From contig NTMA01000002.1 of the NCBI GenBank assembly GCA_002917075.1, positions 434,001-498,000 on the forward strand: 64,000 bases of DNA, read 5' to 3'. Below are positions 21,984 through 32,592 of the stretch, piece after piece. The position numbers were made by a program, and so were the translations under genes. How positions within the stretch are numbered: the stretch's first letter is position 1; every line of letters starts with the position of its first letter. The notes beneath the pieces are model-generated. The model was not told where the DNA came from, ran no database searches, and was given only the letters and a program-made list of their open reading frames with translations. Origin of the DNA: Hawksworthiomyces lignivorus (taxonomy: Eukaryota > Ascomycota > Sordariomycetes > Ophiostomatales > Ophiostomataceae).

Positions 21984-24900
21984 ATGCCTCCTTCAGCAGA
22001 GCCTCAGTCCCTCCCGGATGCGGGAGGTACCCTCCACCAGCCACATCACAAGACGCTACCGAGCAAGACCATTTTGGCCTCGAACGACGCAATCCCTCGT
22101 GTCGAGAACCGCCATTCCGTGCACATTATCGATATCCGCCGCGCAGCTGTTGAGATGGACTTGCGTGACGAGATCATCTCTAAATTTAGCCCGGAGAACG
22201 GACCGCGCACACTACCAACCCTCCTTCTCTATGACGAAAGGGGACTGCAGATTTTTGAAGAGGTAAACATGTTTAGTCTAGCTCTTTTATTGTTTGATAT
22301 TTCCCCTGAGTTTGGTGATGCTTTTGCATTTCGTTAAGTAGGCCGCAAGCACATGCCCTTGCCACAGTGAGGCTGTTCTTTCCTCATTCGCTGCGCTTAT
22401 TGACGTCCTCTCTGCCACCCTCCCTCTTCCCCATTCCCAGCCAATGCTCTGCCGTGCTGATCACTCTAACCTTATGTTGTCTTATAGATTACCTACCTGG
22501 AAGAATACTACCTGACCAATAACGAAATCGACGTTCTCAAAGAGTCTGCCACAGAAATTGCCAAGCACATCCCACAAGACTCTATGGTTATTGAACTTGG
22601 TAGTGGGTGTGTACACCTTTTTTTTGTCACTCCGCTTTCAATTTACTGTTGTTTGTGAGACACGGAGCTAAGTAACACTTTCTCAGAAATCTTCGAAAGG
22701 TAAACCTGCTTCTGCAGGCTCTCGAACAAGCCGGCAAAAATGTAGACTACTATGCGCTGGACCTGTCACTTCGCGAGCTGGAGCGCACCCTGTCCCAGCT
22801 TCCTCAGTATCAGCATGTCAGCTGCCACGGCCTTCTCGGCACGTATGACGACGGACGGGAGTGGCTGAAGACGCCATCCATCCTTCATCGCTCAAAGTGC
22901 ATTCTCACCTTGGGCTCCAGCATTGGTAACTTCAACCGTGACGACGCCGCTGATTTCTTACGTGGATTTGCCGACGTTCTGTGTCCTGGTGATTCTATAC
23001 TCGTTGGGGTTGACAGCTGTGCCAATCCAAGCAGAATCTAGTATGCATTGTACCTCCATCACTAATCTCTGATCATATCTGTGTCTTTTTTTTTGGTTGG
23101 GTAAAAGCTAACACAGTTCTAGTCATGCGTATAATGGTATATACCCTCTCATCTTACTAGAGATATGCCCTACAAATTGAAAAGCACATAGACTGACACA
23201 GCTCTAGACAAAGAAGGGATCACACACAGGTATGGTTTGTCGTGCTTATCTCAATATGAGTCTTCTCTTGTGACTTTGTTTGATTAACATAACAGATTTG
23301 TCCTTAACGGTCTTGTGAATGCCAATCGTATACTTGGAGAAGATGTCTTCGATCCGTCTAGCTGGCGAGTGATCGGCGAATACGTGCATGACGTCGATGG
23401 TGGTCGTCACCAAGCTTTCGTCGCACCTATCCGTGAAGTGGTCATCATGGGCCAGCGGATTCAACCCCACGAGCGAATCCATATTGAACAGAGCCTCAAA
23501 TATTCGCAAGAAGAAACCCAGCAGCTCTGGCGCGCTGCCGGCTTGACAGAAACGATCAAATGGCAGCATACTAATGAGGAGCATGGTAAGTGTTCTGTTT
23601 CTGTTGTTTCTTGCCTCTCTTCTAAATGTTCTTTTCCTCTCTTCTACCTTCCCTCTAAGACACATACTGGCTCCCTCTGTTCATTTCCCTCTACCGCATT
23701 CCATCTTCCATCTCTCATCCCAACTGCACAAGGCCAGTACAGCTGCATTTGGAAACTCGACGTGCAGAGGATTTCCTGTTTCGGGACGCCGTGTAAAAAG
23801 CGGACATATCAGATAAATTTACACACCGTTTACCCAAAACATACTAAGCCACTTACACCTTGCTGCCCTCCACCTCGTTAATGTGCACTTTTCACCCCAC
23901 GCTATTGCTTCTGGTTTACGCTGGAGTGCCACTCACACGCGGCCGTGTGACCTGACTCTTAGTGGATCCAGGATGATGGCATCCCCCGATCCGCTTGCAA
24001 GCTCCTGCACCTATCTGCAACTTTTCTGCAGTACACTGCATTTGTCTCCTGATATTTTGGATCCGTCAAGTAATACTGCGGAGGGTTGCATTGTGCCTAT
24101 TTGTATCTCACTCCCCCTTTTGACCGTCCTCTCCAACACGGGAATAAAGCTAGCCATCTCACAAGCTTGATTTGTGATGCTGTCCGCGCCGGCTTGTCAC
24201 AGCGCCCGTTACGAACACTGTCTGCCCGATGATGGCTTGGTGGCACCGTTGGCCTTGCCAAGCTGGCCAGGCATGTAGTATATGATGCTACAATATATAT
24301 TTGCTTTGACGTGCTCGCGTTTTGTTTTTGTACGAAGCATTGGCATTCATTCCATGAGAAGCTGTGGCCGCCTTCTTTAGACACTAACATCTCGTCTTTC
24401 CTCTTTACCCAGGCCTCCATCTACTCACAAAGCTGAAGATGCCTTTCAGCTTGCTTCCTTCCGTTTATGCAAAGTCGGTCCTCCCGTCGGTGAAAGACTG
24501 GGAGGCTATCTGGGAAGCATGGGATACCGTGACTCGCCGCATGCTGCCGAACGAAGAGCTGCTGGAGAAGCCTATCAAGCTGAGAAATGCTTGCATCTTC
24601 TATCTGGGCCACATCCCAACCTTCTTGGATATCCAGCTCAATAAGACGACAGGCGACGCTCCGACTGAGCCCGCCAGCTATGCCACCATCTTCGAGAGAG
24701 GCATTGATCCGGACGTTGACAACCCAGAGCTGTGCCATGCGCACTCCGAGATTCCCGACGAGTGGCCCCCCCTCGACGAGATTCTAGCTTATCAGAACCG
24801 TGTTCGAGAGAGACTGCAGAAGCTATATGCTTCGTACAAGGGCATCGAGTCTCAGACAAAGAGCCATGCTCCAATCCCGCGTCCCATTGCGCAGGCCATC

Positions 24901-26369
24901 TGGGTTGGCTTTGAGCACGAGCTCATGCACCTCGAGACACTCTTGTACATGATGCTGCAGAGCGACAAGACTCTTCCTCCTCCCAACATGCCCATGCCAG
25001 ACTTTGCCAAATGGGCGGTAAAGGCGCGGGCTGCCCGCGTACCAAACCAGTGGTTTGACGTTCCGGCTCAAGACATTGAAATCGGCCTCGACGATCCTGA
25101 TGAGGGAACCGACCCGACAGTCAATTTCGGATGGTAAGTCTCATATCAAATGCTAGAAAAAAAAGTTCAACGGGCTAACAATGATCAGGGACAATGAGAA
25201 GCCATCCCGGCAGGTGAAAGTGCATGCCTTCCAGGCACAGGGGAGACCCATCACAAACGAAGAAGTGTGTTCTCACTCCCCAATACATCAGTTTAGTTTA
25301 TCACAGATGATGCTAACGCTAAGCTTGCTAGTATGCACAATACATGTACAGCAACAGTATTACAAAGGTTCCGACCTCCTGGGCGATTCCCGAGGAAACA
25401 AAGAGCACAACCAATGGCCATACTAATGGTGAAACGAACGGACATGTCAACGGTGCCACAAATGGTCACATGAATGGCAATGGCACTGCCGAATCGCAGA
25501 GTCATGCCAATGGTTATGCCAACGGAAGCAACATCGAATCGGCTGCCAAGTCTCAAGAGCTTCCAGCTGATTTCTTGAAGGGAAAATTTGTTCGGACCGT
25601 TTACGGTCTCATCCCGCTGGAGTACGCTCTAGACTGGCCCATTTTTGCCTCGTATGATGAGCTGGAAGCTTGTGCAGCTTGGATGGGCGGACGCATCCCC
25701 ACCTTTGAAGAGGCACGGAGCATCTACAAACATGTGGATCTGTCGCGCAGAAAGCAAGAAGCCGACAAGAAGCTTGGATGGACCCTACCAGCCGTAAATG
25801 GGTATGCATAATCCTTTCATTATCCTGTTTGCTCTGCTTCTATTTTGTGTCTCTGCAACATTCTAACCAGAAATTGTAGCCACCTCTCAAACAACGGCGT
25901 GCAAGAAACTCCCCCATCCGCGGCTGACAACGCTTCAACCATCGTGGCTCAAGACGACAGTTTATTTGTCGACTTAGATGGAGCCAACGTTGGTTTCCAG
26001 CACTGGCATCCAGTTCCGGTTACTGCTCAAGGCAACCGGCTGGCGGGCCAGGCTGAGATGGGCGGCGTGTGGGAGTGGACGAGCACGGTGTTGCGTGCGT
26101 ACGAGGAGTTCAAGCCGATGGCCCTGTACACCGGGTACACGGCCGACTTCTTTGACGACAAGCACAATATTGTCCTTGGTGGTTCGTGGGCGACCCACCC
26201 GCGCCTTGCTGGACGGAAGTCATTGTATGTCTTGAACCTAACTACCCCCCCTCTGTTCTTCTCACACTATATGGAATTGTAGGCTAACATATCGAATCTC
26301 AGCGTCAATTGGTACCAGCGCAACTACCTGTACCCTTGGGTTGGTGCCCGACTTGTGCGGGATATGTAG
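21984..26369 (+). CDS. egt1: Ergothioneine biosynthesis protein 1 (EgtD-EgtB fusion)
   Basis: Bifunctional enzyme. The N-terminal SAM-dependent domain trimethylates histidine to hercynine; the C-terminal iron domain joins hercynine, cysteine and O2 into hercynylcysteine sulfoxide. Exons: 21984-22262, 22488-22606, 22687-23040, 23123-23136, 23208-23229, 23296-23585, 24413-25133, 25189-25264, 25332-25801, 25880-26224 and 26303-26369, giving 918 residues (Neurospora Egt-1 is 876). EgtD marks are LPTLLLYDERGLQIFEEITY, the SAM loop VIELGSGNLRK and LGSSIGNF. EgtB marks are the DinB-like iron site H528-E-L-M-H532-L-E and the FGE-type end MGGVWEWTST...VLGGSWATHPRLAGRKS...VNWYQRNYLYPWVGARL. Every join restores family sequence. 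Oddities are two microexons (14 and 22 nt), an 827 bp intron at the domain boundary, and an Asn-Gly-rich linker at about residues 650-680 made of repeated (H/T)NG units inside the EgtB half. Confidence 0.94.
23586..24412 (+). other. Unusually long egt1 intron at the EgtD/EgtB boundary
   Basis: Donor GTAAGT follows CAT G (H359-G360) and acceptor ACCCAG precedes GC CTC CAT, restoring EEHGLHLLTK. At 827 bp it is far longer than the other nine introns of this gene (55-225 bp). If retained, the frame continues 98 codons to a TAA at 23879-23881, adding a tail to a complete methyltransferase. A TATATAT at 24294-24300 lies about 140 bp before Met369, the first Met of the EgtB half. Confidence 0.8.
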
Positions 26370-26875
26370 GAAGCAAAGGCAAAACAAAAGCCAGAAATTG
26401 GCCGGAAAGGAAAAATAGAAAAAGGGAAAGATATTGGCACCTTTGTTAATACAGGGCCTCTACTCTTGGACTGTTTTTATAGCAAAAACAAGATTGTAAA
26501 TGTCTGAATGTCTGGCAAGACACACAACAAAAAGCAACACCAACTTGGGTTTCATTCTTTATATCGGATAGTAAATTGACATTGTTTTCCGTCTTTACCC
26601 ACAGAGACTACGTATAGGAATTGAAAAAACATACAGACAATATAAACAAAAACAAAATGCTTCCTCTACCTTTACCATACAACTTTTTAGATCCCTTGTT
26701 TATCCACAAAATAACAACAAACGCCTAATAGCCATGATGCCTCTCTTTCTCAGACAGAATACAAAAATAAGATGCAAAAGCTCGAGATGCAACTCTAAAA
26801 AGGCTACCCAGATAAAGCTGCCTCAGTACTATGGAGAATTCCACAAAAAAGAAGCTACATACAATCGATAAAACC
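26370..26875. other. Convergent 3' spacer egt1 / GCN3
   Basis: 506 bp, A/T-rich with many A-runs, between two gene ends. Nothing else seen. Confidence 0.5.
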
Positions 26876-28308
26876 TTAGTAAGACACAATGCGGTAAGAA
26901 CCTGATGGCTCCATGATGCCGTGTTCGGTGATAATATTCGTGACGAGAGAAGGGGGCTATTTTTGGAAAAGATCATTAACATTTGGGTCACTTATGTGGC
27001 GAATACTAGCCTGTGACCGTAGAAAGAACAGAAGAAAAGGAAAACATTGGAGCCAGGGCTTACCGTGACGTCGACCTGCTCGCGGAAGGCCAGCGGCGGC
27101 TTGGTGGCCAGGGGCACGCCGGCGCGGGTAGGCACGGGGTGGGTGGGGGCGAAGCCTTGCAGGATGCCGATGCGGGCGAGGTCGCGGTTGTTGAGCAGCA
27201 GCTTGCGGACGAACTTGTGGGTCTCGGCGAGGGCGTAGACGCGGCGCGGGGGGCTGGCGGCGGCGGCGAGCAGGGCGAGCTGGTAGGTGCCGATCCGGGA
27301 GACGAGCTTGCCGTCGTGGGTGACGGCCTCGGAGCCGACAAAGACGGCGCGCACGTCGTGGGCCTCGAGCGCGTAGGCCACGGCGCTGGGGTCGATCTCG
27401 TAGACGGGGATGCGGTGCTGCCGCAGGATGGCGATGGCGCGGTCCGACTCGTCGCGCGCGCGCTCCTCGCACACGTAGAGCACGGTGAAGGGGGCGTCGG
27501 TGGTGGGCGGGGCGGCGGCGGCAGCGGCGGCGGCAGAGGCGTGGGCGGACACAGACGCGGCGGTCGCAAAGGCGTCGCCCCCCACGGCGGCAGCGGGGTG
27601 CAGCTCGCCGGCGGCGCGGGCGCGCAGGCGCTCGGCGGCCTTGAGCAGCAGCGCCCGCACGGCGCGCGACCCGCCGGCGGTCAGCACGACGTCGCCCTCG
27701 CCGACCAGGCGGCAGCCGCGCTCGGCGATGCGGTCGCGCGCCTCCTTGGCCCGCTGCGCAAACAGCTGGCTGTTGTTCAGCAGGTGCTGGCGGATCTTGT
27801 CGAAACTGTTCAGGCTGCCGCCGCCGGCGCCGCCGAGCCCCTCGTCTACCGGCGGCGACGGCGACAGCGCGTCCGCGGCCGGCTGGCGCATCGACATGCT
27901 CAAAAAGTTGGTGAAGAGGCTCGTGCCGGCCTCGAGCGGCAGCGAGTTGGGCACGGCCGCGTGCAGCCGCGCCACCTGGGCCCCCATGATCTCGTACGTC
28001 TCCATGGCCGTGGAGGAGGGCGTGTGCCGTAGCACGTCGATGAGGGCCTCGATGGCCGCGACGGGCTTGGTCAGGTCGGGGTCCTCGGCGAGCAGGCGGT
28101 TGTATGTTGCGACGATGCTGGAGACGTGTTAGGGAAAAATCGTCTTTTCTCTTGCAGAGAGGGCCACCTACTCGAACTCTTCACTGCTGCTGCCGTTGGC
28201 GACGGCGGCATTTGTCTGCGGCGCATGCTCTTGGGAAGTCCCCTGGGTCGCCTCTGCTACATATGATGAGCCAGTGCCGATTGGCACTGGTGCATCGGTG
28301 AATGCCAT
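26876..28308 (-). CDS. GCN3: Translation initiation factor eIF2B subunit alpha
   Basis: Regulatory subunit of the eIF2B guanine-exchange complex; it senses phosphorylated eIF2 and is needed for general amino-acid control. Three exons (28308-28172, 28117-27064, 26956-26876; introns 54 and 107 bp) encode 423 residues. Joining exons 1 and 2 gives EEFDIVATYNRLLAEDPDLTKPVAAIEALI, the conserved N-terminal helix block. Exon 2 contains the Rossmann-like core with LTAGGSRAV, VFVGSEAVTHDGKL and YALAETHKFVR. The last exon supplies the conserved LVTNIITEHGIMEPSGSYRIV end, which a single-frame reading would miss. The protein is longer than yeast Gcn3 (305) because of a variable N-terminus and a poly-Ala/His/Ser insert before the PFTVLYVCEE strand. 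It is divergent from the NECAP-like gene. Confidence 0.93.
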
Positions 28309-28926
28309 TCCACAAAGTAGAGCGACAAAAGACCTGTAGGAGAAAAGAGGAAGAGCCTGGCGTCTGCTGGAGAAGAGCATAAACTTAATGTGGGGTGTAC
28401 GTATGTGGGTGCTGCACCGATTCTGGGGCGAACTGAGAGGGAAAGTTTCGAAGCCGTGAGTCTTCAATAACAAGGAAACTAGATCGCAAGCGCAAGTTAA
28501 AAATATACGTTGCCGTTTGGGTAATTTCACGTCTTGATCGTACCGCTCTTGGGCAGAGAGCGGAAAACTGAAGGTGACTCAGGCTATCGATAGAGTCAGT
28601 ACCTGAATTAACGATGAACCTTGTTCTGCCCCGGTTCACCGCCTAATATTTCGAGGGGTAAAAGCTAACAGTGCCCCTGGTCCGCTTGCTACGCTGGAGA
28701 ATCGCAATAGCGGGGGATTGTATGGCCTCGTATTGGTAGGCTTCTACATTCAGATGCCAACAAATAAGAGAGTGCCTGGCGCCATGTGAGAGCTAAAGCT
28801 TTCTAAGCGTACACGCAAGTCCAATATTTCTTGAAAGTGAAACTTTGACGAGAAGTGCAAAAAGACAGACTGCGTCTCCAACGGCGTCAAATCGAACCGC
28901 CACCAGCAGAGAAAGAGCTCACCATC
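28309..28926. promoter_or_regulatory. Divergent promoter region GCN3 / NECAP-like gene
   Basis: 618 bp between two outward starts. It contains one exact TGACTCA (28575-28581), about 270 bp from the GCN3 ATG and 345 bp from the NECAP ATG. No other gene seen. Confidence 0.5.
28575..28581. promoter_or_regulatory. TGACTCA, Gcn4/Cpc1-type site near GCN3
   Basis: Exact Gcn4/Cpc1 consensus in the promoter of a gene of the same general-control pathway. The motif is established for this transcription factor family; its use here is inference. Confidence 0.35.
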
Positions 28927-29799
28927 ATGGCTACCATCGACCCCATCACCGGCCAGCCGCTGCCCGCCAATGCCATCCAGCGGGTCCTCTTCATCGGCCC
29001 CAAGGTCCACGTCTACCAGATCCCGCCATTGACCTCTACCAAGGGCTACACCGCGGCCACCTGGACCGAGGACCCCAAGCGGCACATCTTCACGGCCCGG
29101 CTGCGCATCTTGGAGACGGGCATCGACAGCGAGGCCGACGACGGGCAGGAGCAGGTGAAGGTGGACGTCGTCCTGGAGGACCCGACCACTGGCCAGCTGT
29201 TCGCTGCTGCCCCGTACACCGACGCTGCCGCCGTCGAGGCGGCCCTCGACAGCTCGCGCTTCTTTGCCGTGCGCGTGCAGGACGGCCAGGGCCGCCGGGC
29301 GGTGCTAGGCATCGGCTTCGAGGAGCGCCCCGAGGCCTTCGACTTTGGCGTCGCCCTGCAGGAGGCGCGCAAGACCATCGGCCTGGGCGACCAGTCCGGC
29401 GGCGGCGGCGGAAGCGGCGGTCCGCCAGGAGCCAAGGCTGGCTTGGCGAGCCAGAAGGAGAGCGACGCTGCCGCCAAGCGCGACTACAGCCTCAAGGAGG
29501 GCGAGACCATCACCATCAATCTCGGATCCAAATTCGGCCGCCGCGCGGGCGGCAGCACCGGCGACGACAGCGGGTCGAAGCCCGCCAGCACAGGACTGTC
29601 GGGCTTCTCCCTGCCGCCGCCGCCGGGGCCCGCGTCCTCGTCGTTTTCTCTCCCGCCTCCGCCTCCTCCAGGCCGCCGAACTGCAAATCGGCGATCTGTC
29701 GGAGATGTCAGCGCCCTGGGATTTGATTCGCAGCAGCAGAAAAACAAATCTGCTACCGACATGGGCTTCGACGACGGCCAAAATGGCGAGTTTGCTTAG
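28927..29799 (+). CDS. NECAP-like clathrin-coat-associated protein
   Basis: NECAP (adaptin ear-binding coat-associated) proteins have an N-terminal PH-like fold that works with the AP-2 adaptor in endocytosis. The single exon gives 290 residues from the ATG at 28927; the frame is open 24 codons further upstream but without conserved sequence. The family block is clear in residues about 15-160: IQRVLFIGPKVHVYQIPPL, GYTAATWTEDP, HIFTARLRILETG, SSRFFAVRVQDGQGRRAVLGIGF and EERPEAFDFGVALQ. Residue YSLKEGETITINLG continues the fold. The C-terminal tail is Gly/Pro/Ser-rich (LPPPPGPASSSFSLPPPPPP) and probably disordered, a likely site for SH3 or adaptor binding. Intron-free, with strongly GC-rich third positions. 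Confidence 0.9.
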   Translation: MATIDPITGQPLPANAIQRVLFIGPKVHVYQIPPLTSTKGYTAATWTEDPKRHIFTARLRILETGIDSEADDGQEQVKVDVVLEDPTTGQLFAAAPYTDAAAVEAALDSSRFFAVRVQDGQGRRAVLGIGFEERPEAFDFGVALQEARKTIGLGDQSGGGGGSGGPPGAKAGLASQKESDAAAKRDYSLKEGETITINLGSKFGRRAGGSTGDDSGSKPASTGLSGFSLPPPPGPASSSFSLPPPPPPGRRTANRRSVGDVSALGFDSQQQKNKSATDMGFDDGQNGEFA

Positions 29800-30610
29800 A
29801 TATGCTGAAAGCCTGCAAATTTCTTGTTTCTTGTTTCATGTTTCATGTTTCATGAGCCAGCCTACAATACACTGGAAATAATGATCTCTTTGCTTCTCTG
29901 AAAAACTTCTAGTGTAGGCCGCTTTGGCAGGATTATGACAAATGTGCTGGAACACATTTGGCGCTAGATAGACTGCAATCTTATATGCTAATAATAGAAA
30001 ACTGCGAGTTGGCTGCTGCCTCCTTTTCTTTTATGCTGCAGCTCCTTATCTACGTCTGATAGAGCCATGTTCTAAAAAGAAACAAGATCCAATCTGTAGC
30101 ATAATCTAGACTTGTGCTTGAACTGTTTTGAACTGGGCAATCGAATGCGGCTTTCTCTTCACCTAGGTGTGCTCGAAAAGTGAACCAGCCTGGTCAGAGC
30201 TTTATCAGCAATGGCTGCTCATACCATGCAAGAAAAGCAACGGAATATAGACCACTGCTAAGGGGCAGTGACAAGGATAGCTCGGATGTATATGCTATCA
30301 TCCCACCAGTGCCGCCCTCTCGGGCACATGCGATTCCATGCTTACAACACATGACTGCTCACAATGGCAATGCCAGACAACGTGGCCAAAATCCAAGAAC
30401 GCGATACGATGCAAGCCATGTAATTCCTCCACTGTGGGAAAGAATCTACCAGAACCAATCAAAGACGGTAATGTAGAGGCAATTTGCGTCGTCGGTAACT
30501 GCAAAGAGAGCTGGCATATTTGGGGCCACAGCTATCTATCCCAAATGTCCCTTTTACGAAGGGATAATATCCACTAATGCCTTGAGGACAGGGGCATTTC
30601 GTATTTCTTC
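29800..30610. other. Convergent 3' spacer NECAP-like / PflX-like gene
   Basis: 811 bp with the heptamer repeat at 29820-29854 and otherwise no recognisable feature. Small frames at 30180-30577 have no motif. Confidence 0.45.
29820..29854 (+). repeat. Tandem heptamer TTTC(T/A)TG, five copies
   Basis: Two copies of TTTCTTG then three of TTTCATG, end to end, starting 20 bp after the NECAP-like stop codon and so probably within its 3' UTR. Confidence 0.85.
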
Positions 30611-31771
30611 TCAAATATTAAATCCCCCGTGCTTGGGGGGATCGCAGAATCGCCACAGGCCGGCTTCCTCGGCAGCTTTCCGGACTGTCGAGATCTCCTC
30701 ATTGGTCACGGCGCGGTTTATATCCGCGTAGCGAAGTTCAGCTTGCTTCTCATCTCCGTCCTCTGCAGCACCAGACTTTCCTCTCCGCTTTGGCTTGCCG
30801 ACATGCGCATCCGGGTGGTACTGCTCCATGATGTTGACAAAGACGTCCTTGGAGACCTCGCTGGCCAGCCACCGCATGATGGCGGCGCCCTCGTGCTCCA
30901 GGCCCGGCATCACCAGGTGGCGCACGAGCAGGCCCTTCTTGGCGATGCCGTCGCCGGTGAAGCAGAGGTCGCCGACCTGGGCGTGCATGGCGCGGATGCT
31001 CTCGCGGGCGGCGGCGGCGTAGTCGTCGGCCTTGAGCAGGCGGCGCGACGTGGCGGGCTCCCAGACCTTGAAGTCGGGCAGGTAGATGTCGACGAGGCCG
31101 TCGAGCAGCTCGAGCGAGGCGAGCGAGTCGTAGGCGGACGTGTTGTAGATGACGGGCAGCGTCAGGCCGGCATCGCGGGCGTGCAGCAGCGCCAGGGCGA
31201 CCTGGGGCACGACATGCTCGGGCGTGATCAGGTTGACGTTGTGGACGCGGCCGACCTGCTGCAGCTTGAGGAGCCAGCCGGCCAGCTCCTCGGGCGTCAG
31301 GTCCATGCCGTTGCGCTGGTGGCTGATGTCGTGGTTCTGGCAGAAGGCACACCGCAGGTTGCACATGCTGAAGAAGACGGACCCGCTGCCGTTGTGGCCC
31401 TGCACGCACGGCTCCTCGCCAAAGTGCGGTGCCACCACGTTGACCTTGGCCGTGCCGCCGCCGATCAGGCACATGCCCGTCGTCTCGAACCGGTTCACGC
31501 CGCAGAGCCGCGGGCACAGGTTGCAGTTGCGCAGGTGGGCGTACGCCCGCGAGCGCTTCTTGGCCGCGTCGACCTCGGACAGGGCGAGGAGGCGGGGAGT
31601 GTAGTCGTCCAGCAGAAAGGGCGGCGCCAGGTGCAGACCCCGGCGCTGCGCCTGACCCGCGACCTGGAAAAGCGGAGCAGCCGCGCGATGAGATCGGCTG
31701 TCAGGGGCACGAAGACGCCGCCGTCGCAGCCCCGACGAAGAGAAACGGTGCCAACCGGAGGCCGGCCTCAT
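30611..31771 (-). CDS. PflX-like radical SAM protein
   Basis: Predicted radical S-adenosylmethionine protein of the PflX type (COG1313); no reaction is established for this type. Single exon, 386 residues. The cluster-binding motif C137-x3-C141-x2-C144 (SMCNLRCAFCQNH) defines the radical SAM core. An N-terminal motif C83-x2-C86-PRL-C90-GVNR plus C101 is the second conserved Cys set of PflX proteins and may bind another cluster. Later blocks are LITPEHVVPQVALAL, PVIYNTSAYDSL, DIYLPDFKVW, LVRHLVMPG and VFVNIMEQYHPD. The first 45 residues are Arg/Ser-rich with few acids (MRPASGWHRFSSSGLRRRRL), which could be a mitochondrial presequence. I see no glycyl-radical enzyme in the window that it could activate. 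A Lys/Arg-rich insert near residue 330 is not part of the core. Confidence 0.88.
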   Translation of the reverse strand: MRPASGWHRFSSSGLRRRRLRAPDSRSHRAAAPLFQVAGQAQRRGLHLAPPFLLDDYTPRLLALSEVDAAKKRSRAYAHLRNCNLCPRLCGVNRFETTGMCLIGGGTAKVNVVAPHFGEEPCVQGHNGSGSVFFSMCNLRCAFCQNHDISHQRNGMDLTPEELAGWLLKLQQVGRVHNVNLITPEHVVPQVALALLHARDAGLTLPVIYNTSAYDSLASLELLDGLVDIYLPDFKVWEPATSRRLLKADDYAAAARESIRAMHAQVGDLCFTGDGIAKKGLLVRHLVMPGLEHEGAAIMRWLASEVSKDVFVNIMEQYHPDAHVGKPKRRGKSGAAEDGDEKQAELRYADINRAVTNEEISTVRKAAEEAGLWRFCDPPKHGGFNI

Positions 31772-32432
31772 TACGGCGACAACGGCAAGTCAACGGAGAT
31801 AAATAGACCGAGAAAAATAGTAGCGTCTTGTCTCCTCGGAGCCGTGAATAGGGCGAGGTAGCGATCCAGCTCGAGAGAAGAGCTATTAAAAGAAAAGAAG
31901 GCCGGCTAGAGCTTCCAGAACAGCCACTAATATCAAAAGCAATTGGCTAAATTCCGACCTCGCATGGATTGGACAGGGGGGTGAGTTTGCCACATGTGGG
32001 TGCTGCTCCGTACTCGTAGCATATCGAGCGAACAGCGGCGTCGTGCACAAAATAAGGCTTAACGGCGTTCACATGTCTGTCAGTTGTGCAACGGATGCCC
32101 TAATGTCGTTAAAAGATCGCAGGCTGTTGACTGTGAACGCCCTGTAAGCCGTCCTTTGCGCTATCCGTCGCAGCCGTCAGTGCAACGTCTTTTGTGTCTG
32201 TTCTCTTTAGCTTTTATTTGCTATGAAAAAACCAAAAAAAAACCGGTAGCTTGCCTCGGTTGCAGTTGGTTTTGCGCACGGCTGACCGTTGCTAGACCCA
32301 ATCAAGGGCGATCCCAAGCTGCAGATGTCTGTCCACAGAGAATGCTCCATTTTACGTCCACTCTCAGACGTACATCGGACCCGTAGAACAATGCCTGCAC
32401 ATTTAGATTGCCAGGTCCGGTGAGCCGGGTGC

Positions 32433-32452
32433 TTTTTTTTTTTTTTTTTTTT
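32433..32452. repeat. T20 tract
   Basis: Twenty consecutive T on the plus strand, 113 bp before a second tract of T27. Confidence 0.9.
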
Positions 32453-32565
32453 CCCAGTGGTACAATGTTGGCGGTGAGGTTTCCCAACAATGTAGCCGCG
32501 CTCTTATTTTTGGTGAGAATTTACAACATCTCTCAATACCTTCGATGATCTAGAGGTGTATCGTC

Positions 32566-32592
32566 TTTTTTTTTTTTTTTTTTTTTTTTTTT
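32566..32592. repeat. T27 tract
   Basis: Twenty-seven consecutive T; together with the T20 tract it could mark poly(A) tails of minus-strand retroposed copies, or be simple slippage. Confidence 0.9.

Noticed and set aside
23883..24170. 95-codon frame inside the long egt1 intron as a nested gene
   Set aside because: No motif and no separate promoter evidence; the intron-retention frame and TATA-like site are better supported observations.
27013..28032. 339-codon plus-strand Gly/Ala/Val-rich frame
   Set aside because: Antisense to GCN3 with typical shadow composition.
30629..31861. 410-codon plus-strand frame
   Set aside because: Antisense to the PflX-like gene, which has intact cluster-binding Cys motifs.
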